Assembly (NCBI GenBank): GCA_902768065.1
Contig: CACXJP010000010.1
Span: 2,536-48,654, forward strand
Length of the DNA stretch: 46,119 bases
DNA from: an uncultured Erysipelotrichaceae bacterium
GTDB lineage: Bacteria > Bacillota_I > Bacilli_A > RF39 > UBA660
Direction of reading: 5' to 3'
The first letter of the stretch is position 1. Each line of letters begins with the position of its first letter. This document shows, one piece after another, positions 18,392-26,457 of this stretch. Both the position numbers and the translations under genes were made by a program. The notes beneath the pieces were generated by a model that was not told the DNA's origin, ran no database searches, and saw nothing but the letters and a program-made list of their open reading frames with translations.

Positions 18392-19357
18392 TTTTTTAAA
18401 AGATAATGATTTAATTGGAATAACTGCCCCCTCTGCAGGTGTTGGAAGTAAAATAGAAGATTTTAATAAATCTATTAAAAATATTAAGGAAAAAGATCTA
18501 AGAGTAGTAGAAACTAAAAGTGTAAGAAATGATGAAGAAGTATCCACAACAGCTGTGGAAAGAATAAAAGAATTAAATGAACTATTAGAAAATGATGAAG
18601 TAAAATTAATAATGTCTGCGGCAGGTGGGGACTTTAAATAATGCCATACATTGATTATGATATAATAAAAAATAATCCAAAATGGATAATGGGTGCAAGT
18701 GATCCGACAAATCTTTTGTATACTATAACAACTAATCTAGATATAGCAACATTATATGGTCATAATGCAGGAAGTTTTGATTCAAAAAAATTAGATAAGT
18801 CTCAAGAAATAGCTTTATCATATTTAAAAGGAGATATATTAGCTCAAGAAAGTTACTCAAAATATGAAAGTAATAGAGAAAATAGAGTAGATAATAATTA
18901 TGCTTTGGACGAAAAAGTTAAATGGGAATTATTAAATGATGAATTTGATATAACTGGAAGACTTATTGGAGGATGTATTGATTGTTTAAGATATCTTCCG
19001 GGAACAAAATATGATCAAACAAAAAAGTTTATTGAAAAGTATAAAGAAGATGGAATTATTTGGTACTTTGATATATTTGCTATGACAACTGAAGATTTTT
19101 ATTTGACATTATTACAATTAAAAAATTCAGGGTGGTTTAATTATGTAAAAGGTGTTATAGTAGGTAGAGTAATTTTTCCAAATAGTTTTACAAGTATGAC
19201 ATATCAAAATGCTTTGAAAAATGTATTTGGAGATATACCTTTAGTATTTAATGCAGATATTGGGCATGTTCCGCCTAAAATGACACTTATAAATGGATGT
19301 ATAGCTAATATAAGCGTTAGTAATGATAAGGGTATTATTAAACAGTATTTAAAATAA
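18378..19357 (+). pseudogene. S66-family peptidase (LdcA/MccF-like), frameshifted
   Basis: Two reading frames together make one S66 serine peptidase. The first (18378-18641) ends SAAGGDFK then stop; the second starts in another frame at 18641 with MPYIDYDIIKNNPKWIMG. In the family this stretch reads as GGD..., a few residues, then LPYIDYD, with no gap, so I estimate a net loss of about seven bases near 18634-18642. The second part has the nucleophile-like region GASDPTNLLY and a C-terminal IGHVPPKMTLINGC with the catalytic His. LdcA cleaves L,D-bonds in recycled muropeptides; MccF cleaves microcin C. The start at 18378 follows AAAGGAG by 7 bases. Either a natural pseudogene or an assembly error. 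Confidence 0.75.
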
Positions 19358-19369
19358 TGGAGTGATATT

Positions 19370-20077
19370 ATGAAACTTGAAATAGTAAATCTATGTAAAA
19401 GTTATGGTAAAAAAGAAGTATTAAAAGATATAGACTTTACCTTTGAAGAAGGAAAAATCTATGGCTTGTTAGGCCGTAATGGAGCAGGAAAAACAACGCT
19501 TTTCAATTCCCTAAATAATGATATATCAATAGATGATGGAACATTTTATTTAGAAGATGAATATGGACGTAATCTTTTGAATTCTATGGACATAGGCTAT
19601 GTATTATCAACTCCAATAGTACCAGAATTCTTAACAGGAAGAGAATTTTTAAAAATATTCTTAGATATTAATAAAGATAAAATATCTGATATGAAAGATA
19701 TAGATTATTATTTTGATTTAGTAAAACTAGACAAAGCAGATCAAGATGTTTTATTAAAAGATTACTCTCATGGTATGAAAAATAAAATTCAAATACTAAT
19801 AAATGTAATCTCTAATCCAAAAATAATATTACTAGATGAACCACTTACTTCATTAGATATTGTTGTTCAAGAAGATATGAAAAATCTTTTAAGGTCATTA
19901 AAAGATAATCATATAATTATATTTTCAACACATATTCTAGAACTAGCAACAGACTTATGTGATGAAATAGTTATTCTAAATAATAAAAAACTAGAATTAA
20001 TAGAAAAGAAAAGTCTAAATACAAAGAAATATAAAGATAAAATAATTAAAGCATTAAAGGAAGCAAAAAATGATTAA
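19370..20077 (+). CDS. ABC transporter ATP-binding protein
   Basis: 235 residues. Walker A GRNGAGKTT (about 35-43), a signature variant YSHGMKNKIQ (about 131) and Walker B IILLDEPLTSLD (about 152) followed by FSTHILELATDLC. The short length and HGMK signature are typical of ABC ATPases working with large permeases in peptide or bacteriocin-type export and self-protection. It lies 12 bases after the S66 peptidase and overlaps the permease gene by 8 bases, so the three may form one operon. Confidence 0.88.
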   Translation: MKLEIVNLCKSYGKKEVLKDIDFTFEEGKIYGLLGRNGAGKTTLFNSLNNDISIDDGTFYLEDEYGRNLLNSMDIGYVLSTPIVPEFLTGREFLKIFLDINKDKISDMKDIDYYFDLVKLDKADQDVLLKDYSHGMKNKIQILINVISNPKIILLDEPLTSLDIVVQEDMKNLLRSLKDNHIIIFSTHILELATDLCDEIVILNNKKLELIEKKSLNTKKYKDKIIKALKEAKND

Positions 20078-21644
20078 TGCTTTAATAAAAACACTACAAA
20101 TAGATATGCTTTATTCAGTTAATTCGTTCTTATATACAATTAAAAGAATACCAATATTCAAGGATTTATTTACTGATGATATCTATAAAAGTAAAATAAT
20201 AAAAAAAATAGTCTCTCTATTTGGATTATTATTTTCTATAGCAAGATCAATTGCTTTTAAATATATGTATTTCTTTGTAATATATTTTTATTCAGTAAAA
20301 GTATGCAAAAACTATCAAGAAGAAACGTTTATCCATATATTCTTTTTTCTAACAATACTAGGAATGTTTATTAATAATAAACTACTCAGTACAAATAAGA
20401 AAAAGTATTTTTCTATAATAATTTTTAAACTAGATGCTACAAAGTTTTTTAGAGCAAACATAATATGGAATACTATTACAAATACATTTTTTAATACAAT
20501 AATTATTTATTATTTTTTAAGTAAAATGAATTCTAAGTATACTTTGATTTATACAATGTTATTAGTATTATTTAATATATTAATTAGGTTTATAGGGGAA
20601 ACGTTAAATATAATATTCTTTAAAAAATATAAATACATATGGTATACAAATTCTAAGATGTATTTTCCAGTACTTATATTATTATTAGGTTGTTGTGGAT
20701 TATCATATTTTAAAATAATTATTCCAGTTAAAATTATTGGAATAGTTATAATAGCATTAATCATTCCATCTGTGATATCTCTAATTTATTTGTTTAAGAT
20801 AAGAGACTATAGATTTATGTACAAAAGATTATCTCAAATGACAAATACAATGGATTCAAAAAATGAAAAAGATTATTTAAAACAATCAATGCTAGAAGTA
20901 AGAGATAAAGATAAAAAGATTGATAGTACATTAATTGATAAAAAAGAAGGGTATGATTTATTTAATACTATATTTTTTCAAAGACATCGTGAAATACTAA
21001 TGAGAAGTGCTAAAAAATATTCAATTGTATTAATTGTTATTTATGCTGTACTTTCATATGTAATGATAAAATATTCTAATTATAATAAGAGTATTGCAGA
21101 ATTAATTCATTACAAATTATCAATATTTATTATGATAATGTTTATAATTAATAGAGGATCAATCATTACTCAAGCAATGTTCTTTAATTGTGATCATGCG
21201 ATGTTAAGATATAATTTTTATAGAGAACCAAAAGTAATCTTGGAATTATTTAAAAAGAGATTGCAAACTGTAGTGAAGGTAAACTTATTACCTGCATTTG
21301 TTATAGGTATAGGTAATACAATTCTTTTATATATTTCATCAAATAATTATAGTATTCTAACTGTTATAACATCATTCATATTTGTATTATTACTAAGTAT
21401 ATTCTTCTCAGTGCATTACTTAGTAATATACTATTTATTACAACCATACAATAAAAATATGGAATTAAAAAAAGCAAGTTATACAATAGTAACTTTAATT
21501 ACATATGTAGCAACATTCCTTTTAACAGGGATAGTATTACAACCAGAAATATTATCAATAATTGGATTGTTATTTGTTGTTACTTATCTAATTATTTCTC
21601 TTGCTTTGATATCCAAGTTTGCACCAAGAACATTTAAATTATAA
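20070..21644 (+). CDS. ABC transporter permease
   Basis: 524 residues, with about ten to twelve hydrophobic segments in two blocks (roughly residues 65-245 and 315-515) separated by a charged cytoplasmic region (RLSQMTNTMDSKNEKDY...). It overlaps the ATPase gene by 8 bases. Architecture fits the membrane partner of a two-gene ABC exporter. The substrate is unknown; proximity to an S66 peptidase remnant hints at peptide immunity, but this is inference. Confidence 0.78.
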   Translation: MINALIKTLQIDMLYSVNSFLYTIKRIPIFKDLFTDDIYKSKIIKKIVSLFGLLFSIARSIAFKYMYFFVIYFYSVKVCKNYQEETFIHIFFFLTILGMFINNKLLSTNKKKYFSIIIFKLDATKFFRANIIWNTITNTFFNTIIIYYFLSKMNSKYTLIYTMLLVLFNILIRFIGETLNIIFFKKYKYIWYTNSKMYFPVLILLLGCCGLSYFKIIIPVKIIGIVIIALIIPSVISLIYLFKIRDYRFMYKRLSQMTNTMDSKNEKDYLKQSMLEVRDKDKKIDSTLIDKKEGYDLFNTIFFQRHREILMRSAKKYSIVLIVIYAVLSYVMIKYSNYNKSIAELIHYKLSIFIMIMFIINRGSIITQAMFFNCDHAMLRYNFYREPKVILELFKKRLQTVVKVNLLPAFVIGIGNTILLYISSNNYSILTVITSFIFVLLLSIFFSVHYLVIYYLLQPYNKNMELKKASYTIVTLITYVATFLLTGIVLQPEILSIIGLLFVVTYLIISLALISKFAPRTFKL

Positions 21645-21671
21645 AAAAGAGATTAACAAATCTCTTTTTTT
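21643..21671. terminator. Bidirectional terminator between convergent genes
   Basis: AAAAAAGAGATT, a four-base loop and AATCTCTTTTTT give a hairpin with A and T runs on both sides, serving the ABC permease (plus) and the sirtuin (minus). Confidence 0.9.
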
Positions 21672-22381
21672 ATTTTAGTAAAAACTTTTCCTAAAGAATC
21701 ATGTATTACCAAGTCACACATATTATCATAACTAGTAGTATCTCTATTAATAAGAACCATATGTTTACCATTAAAATAACCTATGAAAGAAGCAGCAGGA
21801 TAAACATTTAGACTTGTACCACCAATAATTAGTAAGTCACATTCACTTATTTCTTTCACGGCCTCTTTAATTGTATCACCATCAAGTCCTTCTTCATATA
21901 ATACTACATCAGGTTTAATAATCCCTCCACAACTACACATAGGAATTCCTTCACTATCAAATACATAATCTTTGTCATAAAACATATTACATTCCATACA
22001 ATAGTTTCTATGAATTGAACCATGTAATTCTAATACTTTCTTAGAACCAGCCATTTGGTGAAATCCATCAATATTCTGAGTAATTATTGAAGATAATTTT
22101 CCTTTCTTTTCAAGTAAAGCAAGTACTTCGTGAGTAATGTTATATTTAAGATTACCTATATTTAATTTGTCTTTATAAAATCTATAAAAATCTAAAGTAT
22201 TATTCATAAAAAAATGATGTGAAAGAATTTCTTCAGGAGAAAAGTCATATTTCTCATTATAAAGTCCATCTTTGCTCCTAAAATCCTTAAGCCCAGACTC
22301 AGTTGAAACCCCAGCTCCTCCAAAGAAAACAATTTTTTTAGAATCCTTAATATACTCTATTAATAAATCAATCTTATCCAT
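21653..22381 (-). CDS. cobB: Sir2-family NAD-dependent protein deacylase (sirtuin)
   Basis: 242 residues, a typical bacterial sirtuin length. The NAD-binding motifs FFGGAGVSTESGLKDFR (about 19-35) and TQNIDGFH (about 99-106) are present. The catalytic His is in LELHGSIH, and the four zinc-binding Cys are in CMEC and CSCGG. Later come GGTSLNVYPA (NAD ribose) and LINRD. Sirtuins remove acyl groups from lysines, consuming NAD and releasing nicotinamide. The gene is alone on the minus strand, diverging from the 22492 gene. The symbol refers to family, not to a proven orthologue. Confidence 0.93.
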   Translation of the reverse strand: MDKIDLLIEYIKDSKKIVFFGGAGVSTESGLKDFRSKDGLYNEKYDFSPEEILSHHFFMNNTLDFYRFYKDKLNIGNLKYNITHEVLALLEKKGKLSSIITQNIDGFHQMAGSKKVLELHGSIHRNYCMECNMFYDKDYVFDSEGIPMCSCGGIIKPDVVLYEEGLDGDTIKEAVKEISECDLLIIGGTSLNVYPAASFIGYFNGKHMVLINRDTTSYDNMCDLVIHDSLGKVFTKIKKEIC

Positions 22382-22410
22382 ATAATCACCAACTTAATTA
22401 TAGCACAAGT

Positions 22411-22439
22411 TTGACAATGATATATTTTTATATTAGAAT
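22411..22439 (+). promoter_or_regulatory. Promoter of the glucosaminidase gene
   Basis: TTGACA (22411-22416), a 17-base spacer and TAGAAT (22434-22439). A small GGTAT/ATACC hairpin lies in the leader just before the ribosome site. Confidence 0.7.
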
Positions 22440-22491
22440 TAAATTGTTAAATCACAGGGGAAGGTATATAAATACCCAAGAGGTGAAATAA

Positions 22492-23175
22492 ATGAAAAGA
22501 ACAAATGTGTTATGTATAATTACAATATTTGTTGCTGTAATGATGATTTCAATAGGATTGATAATTGAGAAAGACTTATCTAGCAATTATAAATATAGTT
22601 CTGATATTTATAACTTTAAGATTCAAAATATGGCAGCAAGTTCTAATATGATAGTTAAAAGCGTAAAAACAAAGAATGAACAGCCAGTAAAACCTGCATT
22701 TAAAGAAGTTGAAATGGAAACTTCACCCGCATCTGTTATTGTTCCTCCAAGAGTTGAGGTTTATGAATCTATGACCTTAGAAGAGTTGGGTGAAAAACTT
22801 AATAGGAGTTTAGGGAGCGATATAGTTGCAGGTAAAGGACCATTAATCGCCGCAGAGTGTGTTAATAAAGGAGTGGATCCATATATAGCAACAGCCATAT
22901 TACTTCATGAGACCGGATGTGGATCAAGCTGTTCAAATCTTTCTAGATCATGTTATAACTTTGGTGGACAGAAAGGTGCACCAGGATGTAATGGAGGAGC
23001 ATATAAACAGTTTTCATCAATAGATGAAGGGTTAGTTGGATTAATTGATAATTTAAATAATAACTATTTTTCTAGAGGTTTAAATACAGTAGAATCTATA
23101 GGTCCAAAATATGCCGAATCAGGCACATGGGTAAGCAAAATAAATTGGTATGTAGAAAAGATAAGAAACAATTAA
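22492..23175 (+). CDS. Membrane-anchored glucosaminidase-domain protein
   Basis: 227 residues. A membrane segment (about 7-26, LCIITIFVAVMMISIGLII) anchors the protein; residues ~30-90 form a linker; the C-terminal ~130 residues are a lysozyme-like glucosaminidase domain. The catalytic Glu is probably in AILLHETGCGS (about 134-144), followed by NFGG and a Ser-Ile-Asp-Glu-Gly segment typical of the family (FSSIDEGLVGLIDNL). Three nearby Cys pairs may stabilise it. Such enzymes cut the glycan chains of peptidoglycan. GAGGTGAA lies 6 bases before ATG. It is monocistronic. Confidence 0.85.
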   Translation: MKRTNVLCIITIFVAVMMISIGLIIEKDLSSNYKYSSDIYNFKIQNMAASSNMIVKSVKTKNEQPVKPAFKEVEMETSPASVIVPPRVEVYESMTLEELGEKLNRSLGSDIVAGKGPLIAAECVNKGVDPYIATAILLHETGCGSSCSNLSRSCYNFGGQKGAPGCNGGAYKQFSSIDEGLVGLIDNLNNNYFSRGLNTVESIGPKYAESGTWVSKINWYVEKIRNN

Positions 23176-23189
23176 TGTTTCTTTTTTTT
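23163..23189 (+). terminator. Terminator of the glucosaminidase gene
   Basis: AAGAAACA pairs with TGTTTCTT over ATTAA and is followed by a T run; the stop codon lies in the loop. Confidence 0.85.
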
Positions 23190-23216
23190 GCATTTTTTTA
23201 AATTTTATGGTATAAT
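23188..23216 (+). promoter_or_regulatory. Promoter of the HExxH protein gene
   Basis: TTGCAT (23188-23193), a 17-base spacer and TATAAT (23211-23216), directly behind the preceding terminator. Confidence 0.6.
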
Positions 23217-23242
23217 TAAGAACATTTGAAGGGGGGGATATA

Positions 23243-24328
23243 ATGCAAATACATAGAAAAAATTTTGATTCAATAAACAGATCAAAGAAATATGTAAGAG
23301 GATTAGCTCTTTCGTTATGTGTTTTTTTAGGTTTATCAGTGGCAACAGATAATATCTCCCAAAATAATTATAATTGTATGATTATAAATAAAATTGATGA
23401 GGATCCTAGTGATTTATTACAGGAATTAGAATTATTTGCAGGAGTTGAAACAAATAATAATCCAAATTTAGTTGTATTACATGCTATCTTAAATAACAAA
23501 AATTTGGATGATGAAGAAAAAGAATATTTTTATAAACTAGCAGATTTAATATCAGAAAATCCATACTTAGAAACAAAACTATCTTATGAAACATTATTAA
23601 ATTTAGATATTATTTATCTAGGAGAAAAAAATAAATATGATGAAACAGTATTAGCGATTTATTCTGAAAATGAAAATGTTATAAAAGTTTTTGAAGACAA
23701 GGATAATTTTAACAAAGAAATATTTCTTCATGAATTAATTCATGCATTATTTACTAATAAAAAAACAATTAGTTTACCTAAATTTATTTTAGAGGGAACA
23801 ACTGAATTACTTACAAATGAATACTTATCAAACAGTCCATTTGTAGAACAAAATACTTATCCATTTGAAATTGCAACAGTGAAACTATTATGTGAAATGG
23901 TTGGTGCTGAAGAAATTTTAAAAACATACACAACAGGTGATATTGATTCACTTTATGAAAAATTAGATGAAAATAGCAATCTAAATAGTAGAAGATTTAT
24001 AGAAAATGTTGATGCAGTATTTACAGCTCTTTCTAATAAAGAGGAAATACCAGCAGATAAATATAATGAAATGATTGTTTATTTAGATAATTATTTTAGT
24101 CAAAATTATTCTGATAATATGGAAAAGCTTGAATTATATGAATATTATAAAGGGATACTAAATATAATATATTCAGATAATCCATACTATGAATATGAAA
24201 AATATATTCAAGAAAAAGGTATTATTCTAAAACCATACTATTCTAGTAAATTAAAGGAACAATATCCAGTATTAGAAACAGCCATGTTAGATAATAGTTA
24301 TGGTTATTCTTATCAAAAAAGTTTATAG
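23243..24328 (+). CDS. Exported putative zinc metalloprotease (HExxH)
   Basis: 361 residues. An N-terminal basic region and hydrophobic segment (about 19-36, GLALSLCVFLGLSVAT) direct export or anchoring. FLHELIHALF (about 161-170) is a HExxH zinc site, and LEGTTELLTNEYL about 20 residues later supplies the Glu expected as third ligand in gluzincin-type peptidases. The remainder is helical and acidic. I do not recognise the subfamily. A GAAGGGGGGG site precedes ATG. Since it follows a wall hydrolase gene, an extracellular role is plausible, but substrate and activity are unknown. Confidence 0.7.
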   Translation: MQIHRKNFDSINRSKKYVRGLALSLCVFLGLSVATDNISQNNYNCMIINKIDEDPSDLLQELELFAGVETNNNPNLVVLHAILNNKNLDDEEKEYFYKLADLISENPYLETKLSYETLLNLDIIYLGEKNKYDETVLAIYSENENVIKVFEDKDNFNKEIFLHELIHALFTNKKTISLPKFILEGTTELLTNEYLSNSPFVEQNTYPFEIATVKLLCEMVGAEEILKTYTTGDIDSLYEKLDENSNLNSRRFIENVDAVFTALSNKEEIPADKYNEMIVYLDNYFSQNYSDNMEKLELYEYYKGILNIIYSDNPYYEYEKYIQEKGIILKPYYSSKLKEQYPVLETAMLDNSYGYSYQKSL

Positions 24329-24367
24329 TTTTTTTACATGCTTTTATGGATTTGGAATAGATTGCAT

Positions 24368-24396
24368 TTGACTATAAGCAAAAAATATGATATAAT
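24368..24396 (+). promoter_or_regulatory. Strong promoter of the large ncRNA
   Basis: TTGACT (24368-24373), exactly 17 bases, then a consensus TATAAT (24391-24396). The predicted start is about 24403. Confidence 0.85.
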
Positions 24397-24402
24397 GTAA
24401 AA

Positions 24403-25033
24403 CGTAATTGATGGCACATTATTCTAGTCAATTACTTTATTAGGAAGACGAGCTTAAAAATTCGTTATAGGGCATATCTGTGAAACCTTTGGTGTTTGCT
24501 TCTTACGCCCAGTTTGGGGTGAATGCTGGAGATGAGAATCCTGGGCAACTCGTAATGGCATATGAGGTATCGACCCACGATTCGTGGAGACCTATTATTG
24601 TAATAAATCTATACGAGCTACTTCTGATGTTTTATTACGAAATAGGATAGAAACCTGTATTGTGGCGAAAGCTATGTGCAGTGTAGCCTGTCTTGAGTGA
24701 AGATATTGGGATAAATGATCTTTTTTATTGTGAGCGGCCACTCACTATAAAAATTGCATTTTGAAATTATTTTTGCAAAAAAGAATTAATAATAAAGGAT
24801 TGGAGAGGAAATCTCCTAGGGTGCATTTTAGTATAGGATTGCAGTGGGCACTAAGTGGCAATCAAGTCGTATATACCGGTGACGATATATTGATTCTTTT
24901 AAAGGGGAACCGCAAGTTTGGTAACGGACTTGTAAGAATTAGGGAAATCCTACTTGACCTAAGGCTCAAAGTTAACTATATTATTAGCCAAACAATTATA
25001 GGATAAAACTAAGTAGTCTAACTACTTTTTTTT
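24403..25033 (+). ncRNA. ole: OLE-type large structured RNA
   Basis: A ~630-nt stretch without a credible gene, flanked by a near-consensus promoter and a perfect terminator. It is clearly less AT-rich than its neighbours and full of pairing: TTACG/CGTAA enclosing CCCAG/CTGGG (24503-24555), AGGT/ACCT enclosing CCACG/CGTGG (24565-24594) and GTGAG/CTCAC (24730-24745). OLE (ornate, large, extremophilic) RNAs are about 600 nt, occur in anaerobic and alkaliphilic Firmicutes, and are normally encoded next to the membrane protein OapA, with which they form a complex at the membrane. Here the next gene encodes an OapA-like protein. I base the name on length, structure and that neighbour; I did not align it to the family. 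ROOL RNA is the main alternative. Confidence 0.8.
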
Positions 25034-25034
25034 T
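25010..25034 (+). terminator. Terminator of the large ncRNA
   Basis: AAGTAGT and ACTACTT pair over a three-base loop and are followed by nine T. It would end the RNA before the oapA-like gene. Confidence 0.92.
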
Positions 25035-25059
25035 GATATAATAAAAGAGGGAGCAAATT

Positions 25060-25653
25060 ATGGAAAAAAAGAAAATTAGTGAATTAAAAAATCTTATAGA
25101 AGAAACAAAAAATAAAGAGAAAATCAAAAAAGAAAAAGTTGATACAAAATGGATAATAAAAATAATAATAATTTCATTCTGTATATCATTTGTCTTTTCA
25201 TTAATATCTCAATTGACAATACCTAATTTATCATTAGTTTTAGGAATAATAGTTACACTATTATTTATAATGTTTGGTATTTTATTTGATATAATAGGTG
25301 TGTCAGTAACAACTGCTGATGAAAAAGTTTTTCATTCAATGAATTCAAGAAAAGTAAAAGGAGCAAATACGGCAGTAAAATTCAAAAAAAATGCCGATAA
25401 AGTATCAAATTTCTGCTGTGATGTAATTGGTGATGTTTGTGGAATAATATCAGGTGCATCAGGAACAGCAATTACTGCAATCTTAGTTTCTAAATTTGAT
25501 TTTAATCTACTATTCACAGGAATAATAGTTGCTGCGGTAATTGCAGCCTTAACAATTGGTGGAAAAGCAATGGGAAAAAGTTTTGCAATAAATAAAAGTA
25601 ATATTATTTTATATGAATTTGCAAAGTTTATTTCTAATTTTTACAATAAATAA
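25060..25653 (+). CDS. oapA: OapA-like membrane protein (OLE-associated protein A)
   Basis: 197 residues. A charged N-terminus (about 1-32) is followed by four membrane segments: WIIKIIIISFCISFVFSLI, LVLGIIVTLLFIMFGILFDIIG, a segment around CGIISGASGTAITAILVS, and LLFTGIIVAAVIAALTIGG. The region GILFDIIGVSVTTADEKVF followed by SRKVKGA and DVIGDVCGIISGA is what I associate with OapA, often annotated as a short CorB-like protein. In Bacillus halodurans OapA binds OLE RNA and places it at the membrane, and the complex helps in stress and magnesium responses. GAGGGAGC lies 7 bases before ATG, 26 bases past the ncRNA terminator. Identification is from memory of the family pattern. Confidence 0.8.
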   Translation: MEKKKISELKNLIEETKNKEKIKKEKVDTKWIIKIIIISFCISFVFSLISQLTIPNLSLVLGIIVTLLFIMFGILFDIIGVSVTTADEKVFHSMNSRKVKGANTAVKFKKNADKVSNFCCDVIGDVCGIISGASGTAITAILVSKFDFNLLFTGIIVAAVIAALTIGGKAMGKSFAINKSNIILYEFAKFISNFYNK

Positions 25654-25667
25654 AAATATGGTATAAT
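25640..25667 (+). promoter_or_regulatory. Promoter of the kinase-like gene
   Basis: TTTACA (25640-25645), a 16-base spacer and TATAAT (25662-25667), overlapping the end of the oapA-like gene. Confidence 0.55.
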
Positions 25668-25690
25668 ACAAAAAAGAAAGAGGAAACTAT

Positions 25691-26395
25691 ATGGTATACA
25701 AATTAGAAGACAAGACTATAGATTTAAATGATAAAAAAAAGTTCCCACTAATTGCAAAAGGAAAAAATGGCAATGTGTATGAGTATGGAACATCTGCAAT
25801 AAAAGTCTTTGAAAATACTGAAGAACCACCAATTAGTGAAGAAACAGCAGAGTACTTAACAACAACAAATACGGAAAGAATTTTACTACCAAGAAAGTTG
25901 TTATTTTATGATAGTGCATTTTGTAATGGTATATTTGCAGGATATTCTCTTAAACGAGTACCAAAAAAACCTAATGTAAAAAAGTTAATTAATTCTCCAG
26001 TAGAACAATTAATAGATAATGTTGAAGGATTAGAAAAGGATATTAGAACAATAAGCAAAAAAAGGATCCTACTTAGTGATATGTCACCTGAAAATGTTAA
26101 ATATAATGGAACACTATATATATCAGATCCAAGTAAATATACAGTACTTGAATTGCCAGAATCAGGGGATTTAGATAAGGAATTAGAAAAGATAAATTGC
26201 TATCAACTTCATCTTTTATTAACTGAGTTATTTGCAGAAGAATTAAGAAAAATTAATTTTCCTCAATCATCAATATTTAGATTAAGAGAAATATTCAGCT
26301 TAAAAGATTCAGATCAACAATCAAGTAAGTTTTTAACTGACATAATTGATGGTCAGGGAACTATAAAAGAAATGGTAAAGAAGATAAATAGATAA
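25691..26395 (+). CDS. Divergent protein-kinase-fold protein
   Basis: 234 residues. AKGKNGNVYEYG (about 22-33) resembles the glycine-rich ATP loop, and the following SAIKVF holds the usual Lys. RILLSDMSPENVKYNG (about 124-139) matches the catalytic loop, with Ser-Asp in place of His-Arg-Asp and the conserved Asn. YISDPSKY (about 141-148) stands where the DFG metal-binding Asp is found. The protein is shorter than a full kinase domain and lacks the long activation segment. It may phosphorylate a small molecule or protein, or be a pseudokinase. GAGGAA lies 8 bases before ATG; the terminator at 26391 closes the unit. Target unknown. Confidence 0.65.
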   Translation: MVYKLEDKTIDLNDKKKFPLIAKGKNGNVYEYGTSAIKVFENTEEPPISEETAEYLTTTNTERILLPRKLLFYDSAFCNGIFAGYSLKRVPKKPNVKKLINSPVEQLIDNVEGLEKDIRTISKKRILLSDMSPENVKYNGTLYISDPSKYTVLELPESGDLDKELEKINCYQLHLLLTELFAEELRKINFPQSSIFRLREIFSLKDSDQQSSKFLTDIIDGQGTIKEMVKKINR

Positions 26396-26419
26396 GTTAC
26401 TAAACTTGTCTTTTTTTCT
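26391..26419 (+). terminator. Terminator of the kinase-like gene
   Basis: GATAAGTT pairs with AACTTGTC (one G-T pair) over ACTA and is followed by seven T; the stem includes the stop codon. Confidence 0.82.
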
Positions 26420-26457
26420 TTATTATAGTAAAATAAAAGAAGTTTTGAGGTGATAAA

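Noticed and set aside
24761..25006. An 81-codon open frame inside the large ncRNA
   Set aside because: No ribosome site, composition unlike the genes around it, and it lies wholly within the promoter-to-terminator structured RNA.
24403..25033. RNase P RNA or tmRNA as the identity of the large RNA
   Set aside because: The conserved RNase P core words and the tmRNA alanyl acceptor end with tag-peptide frame are not seen; length and the OapA-like neighbour favour OLE.
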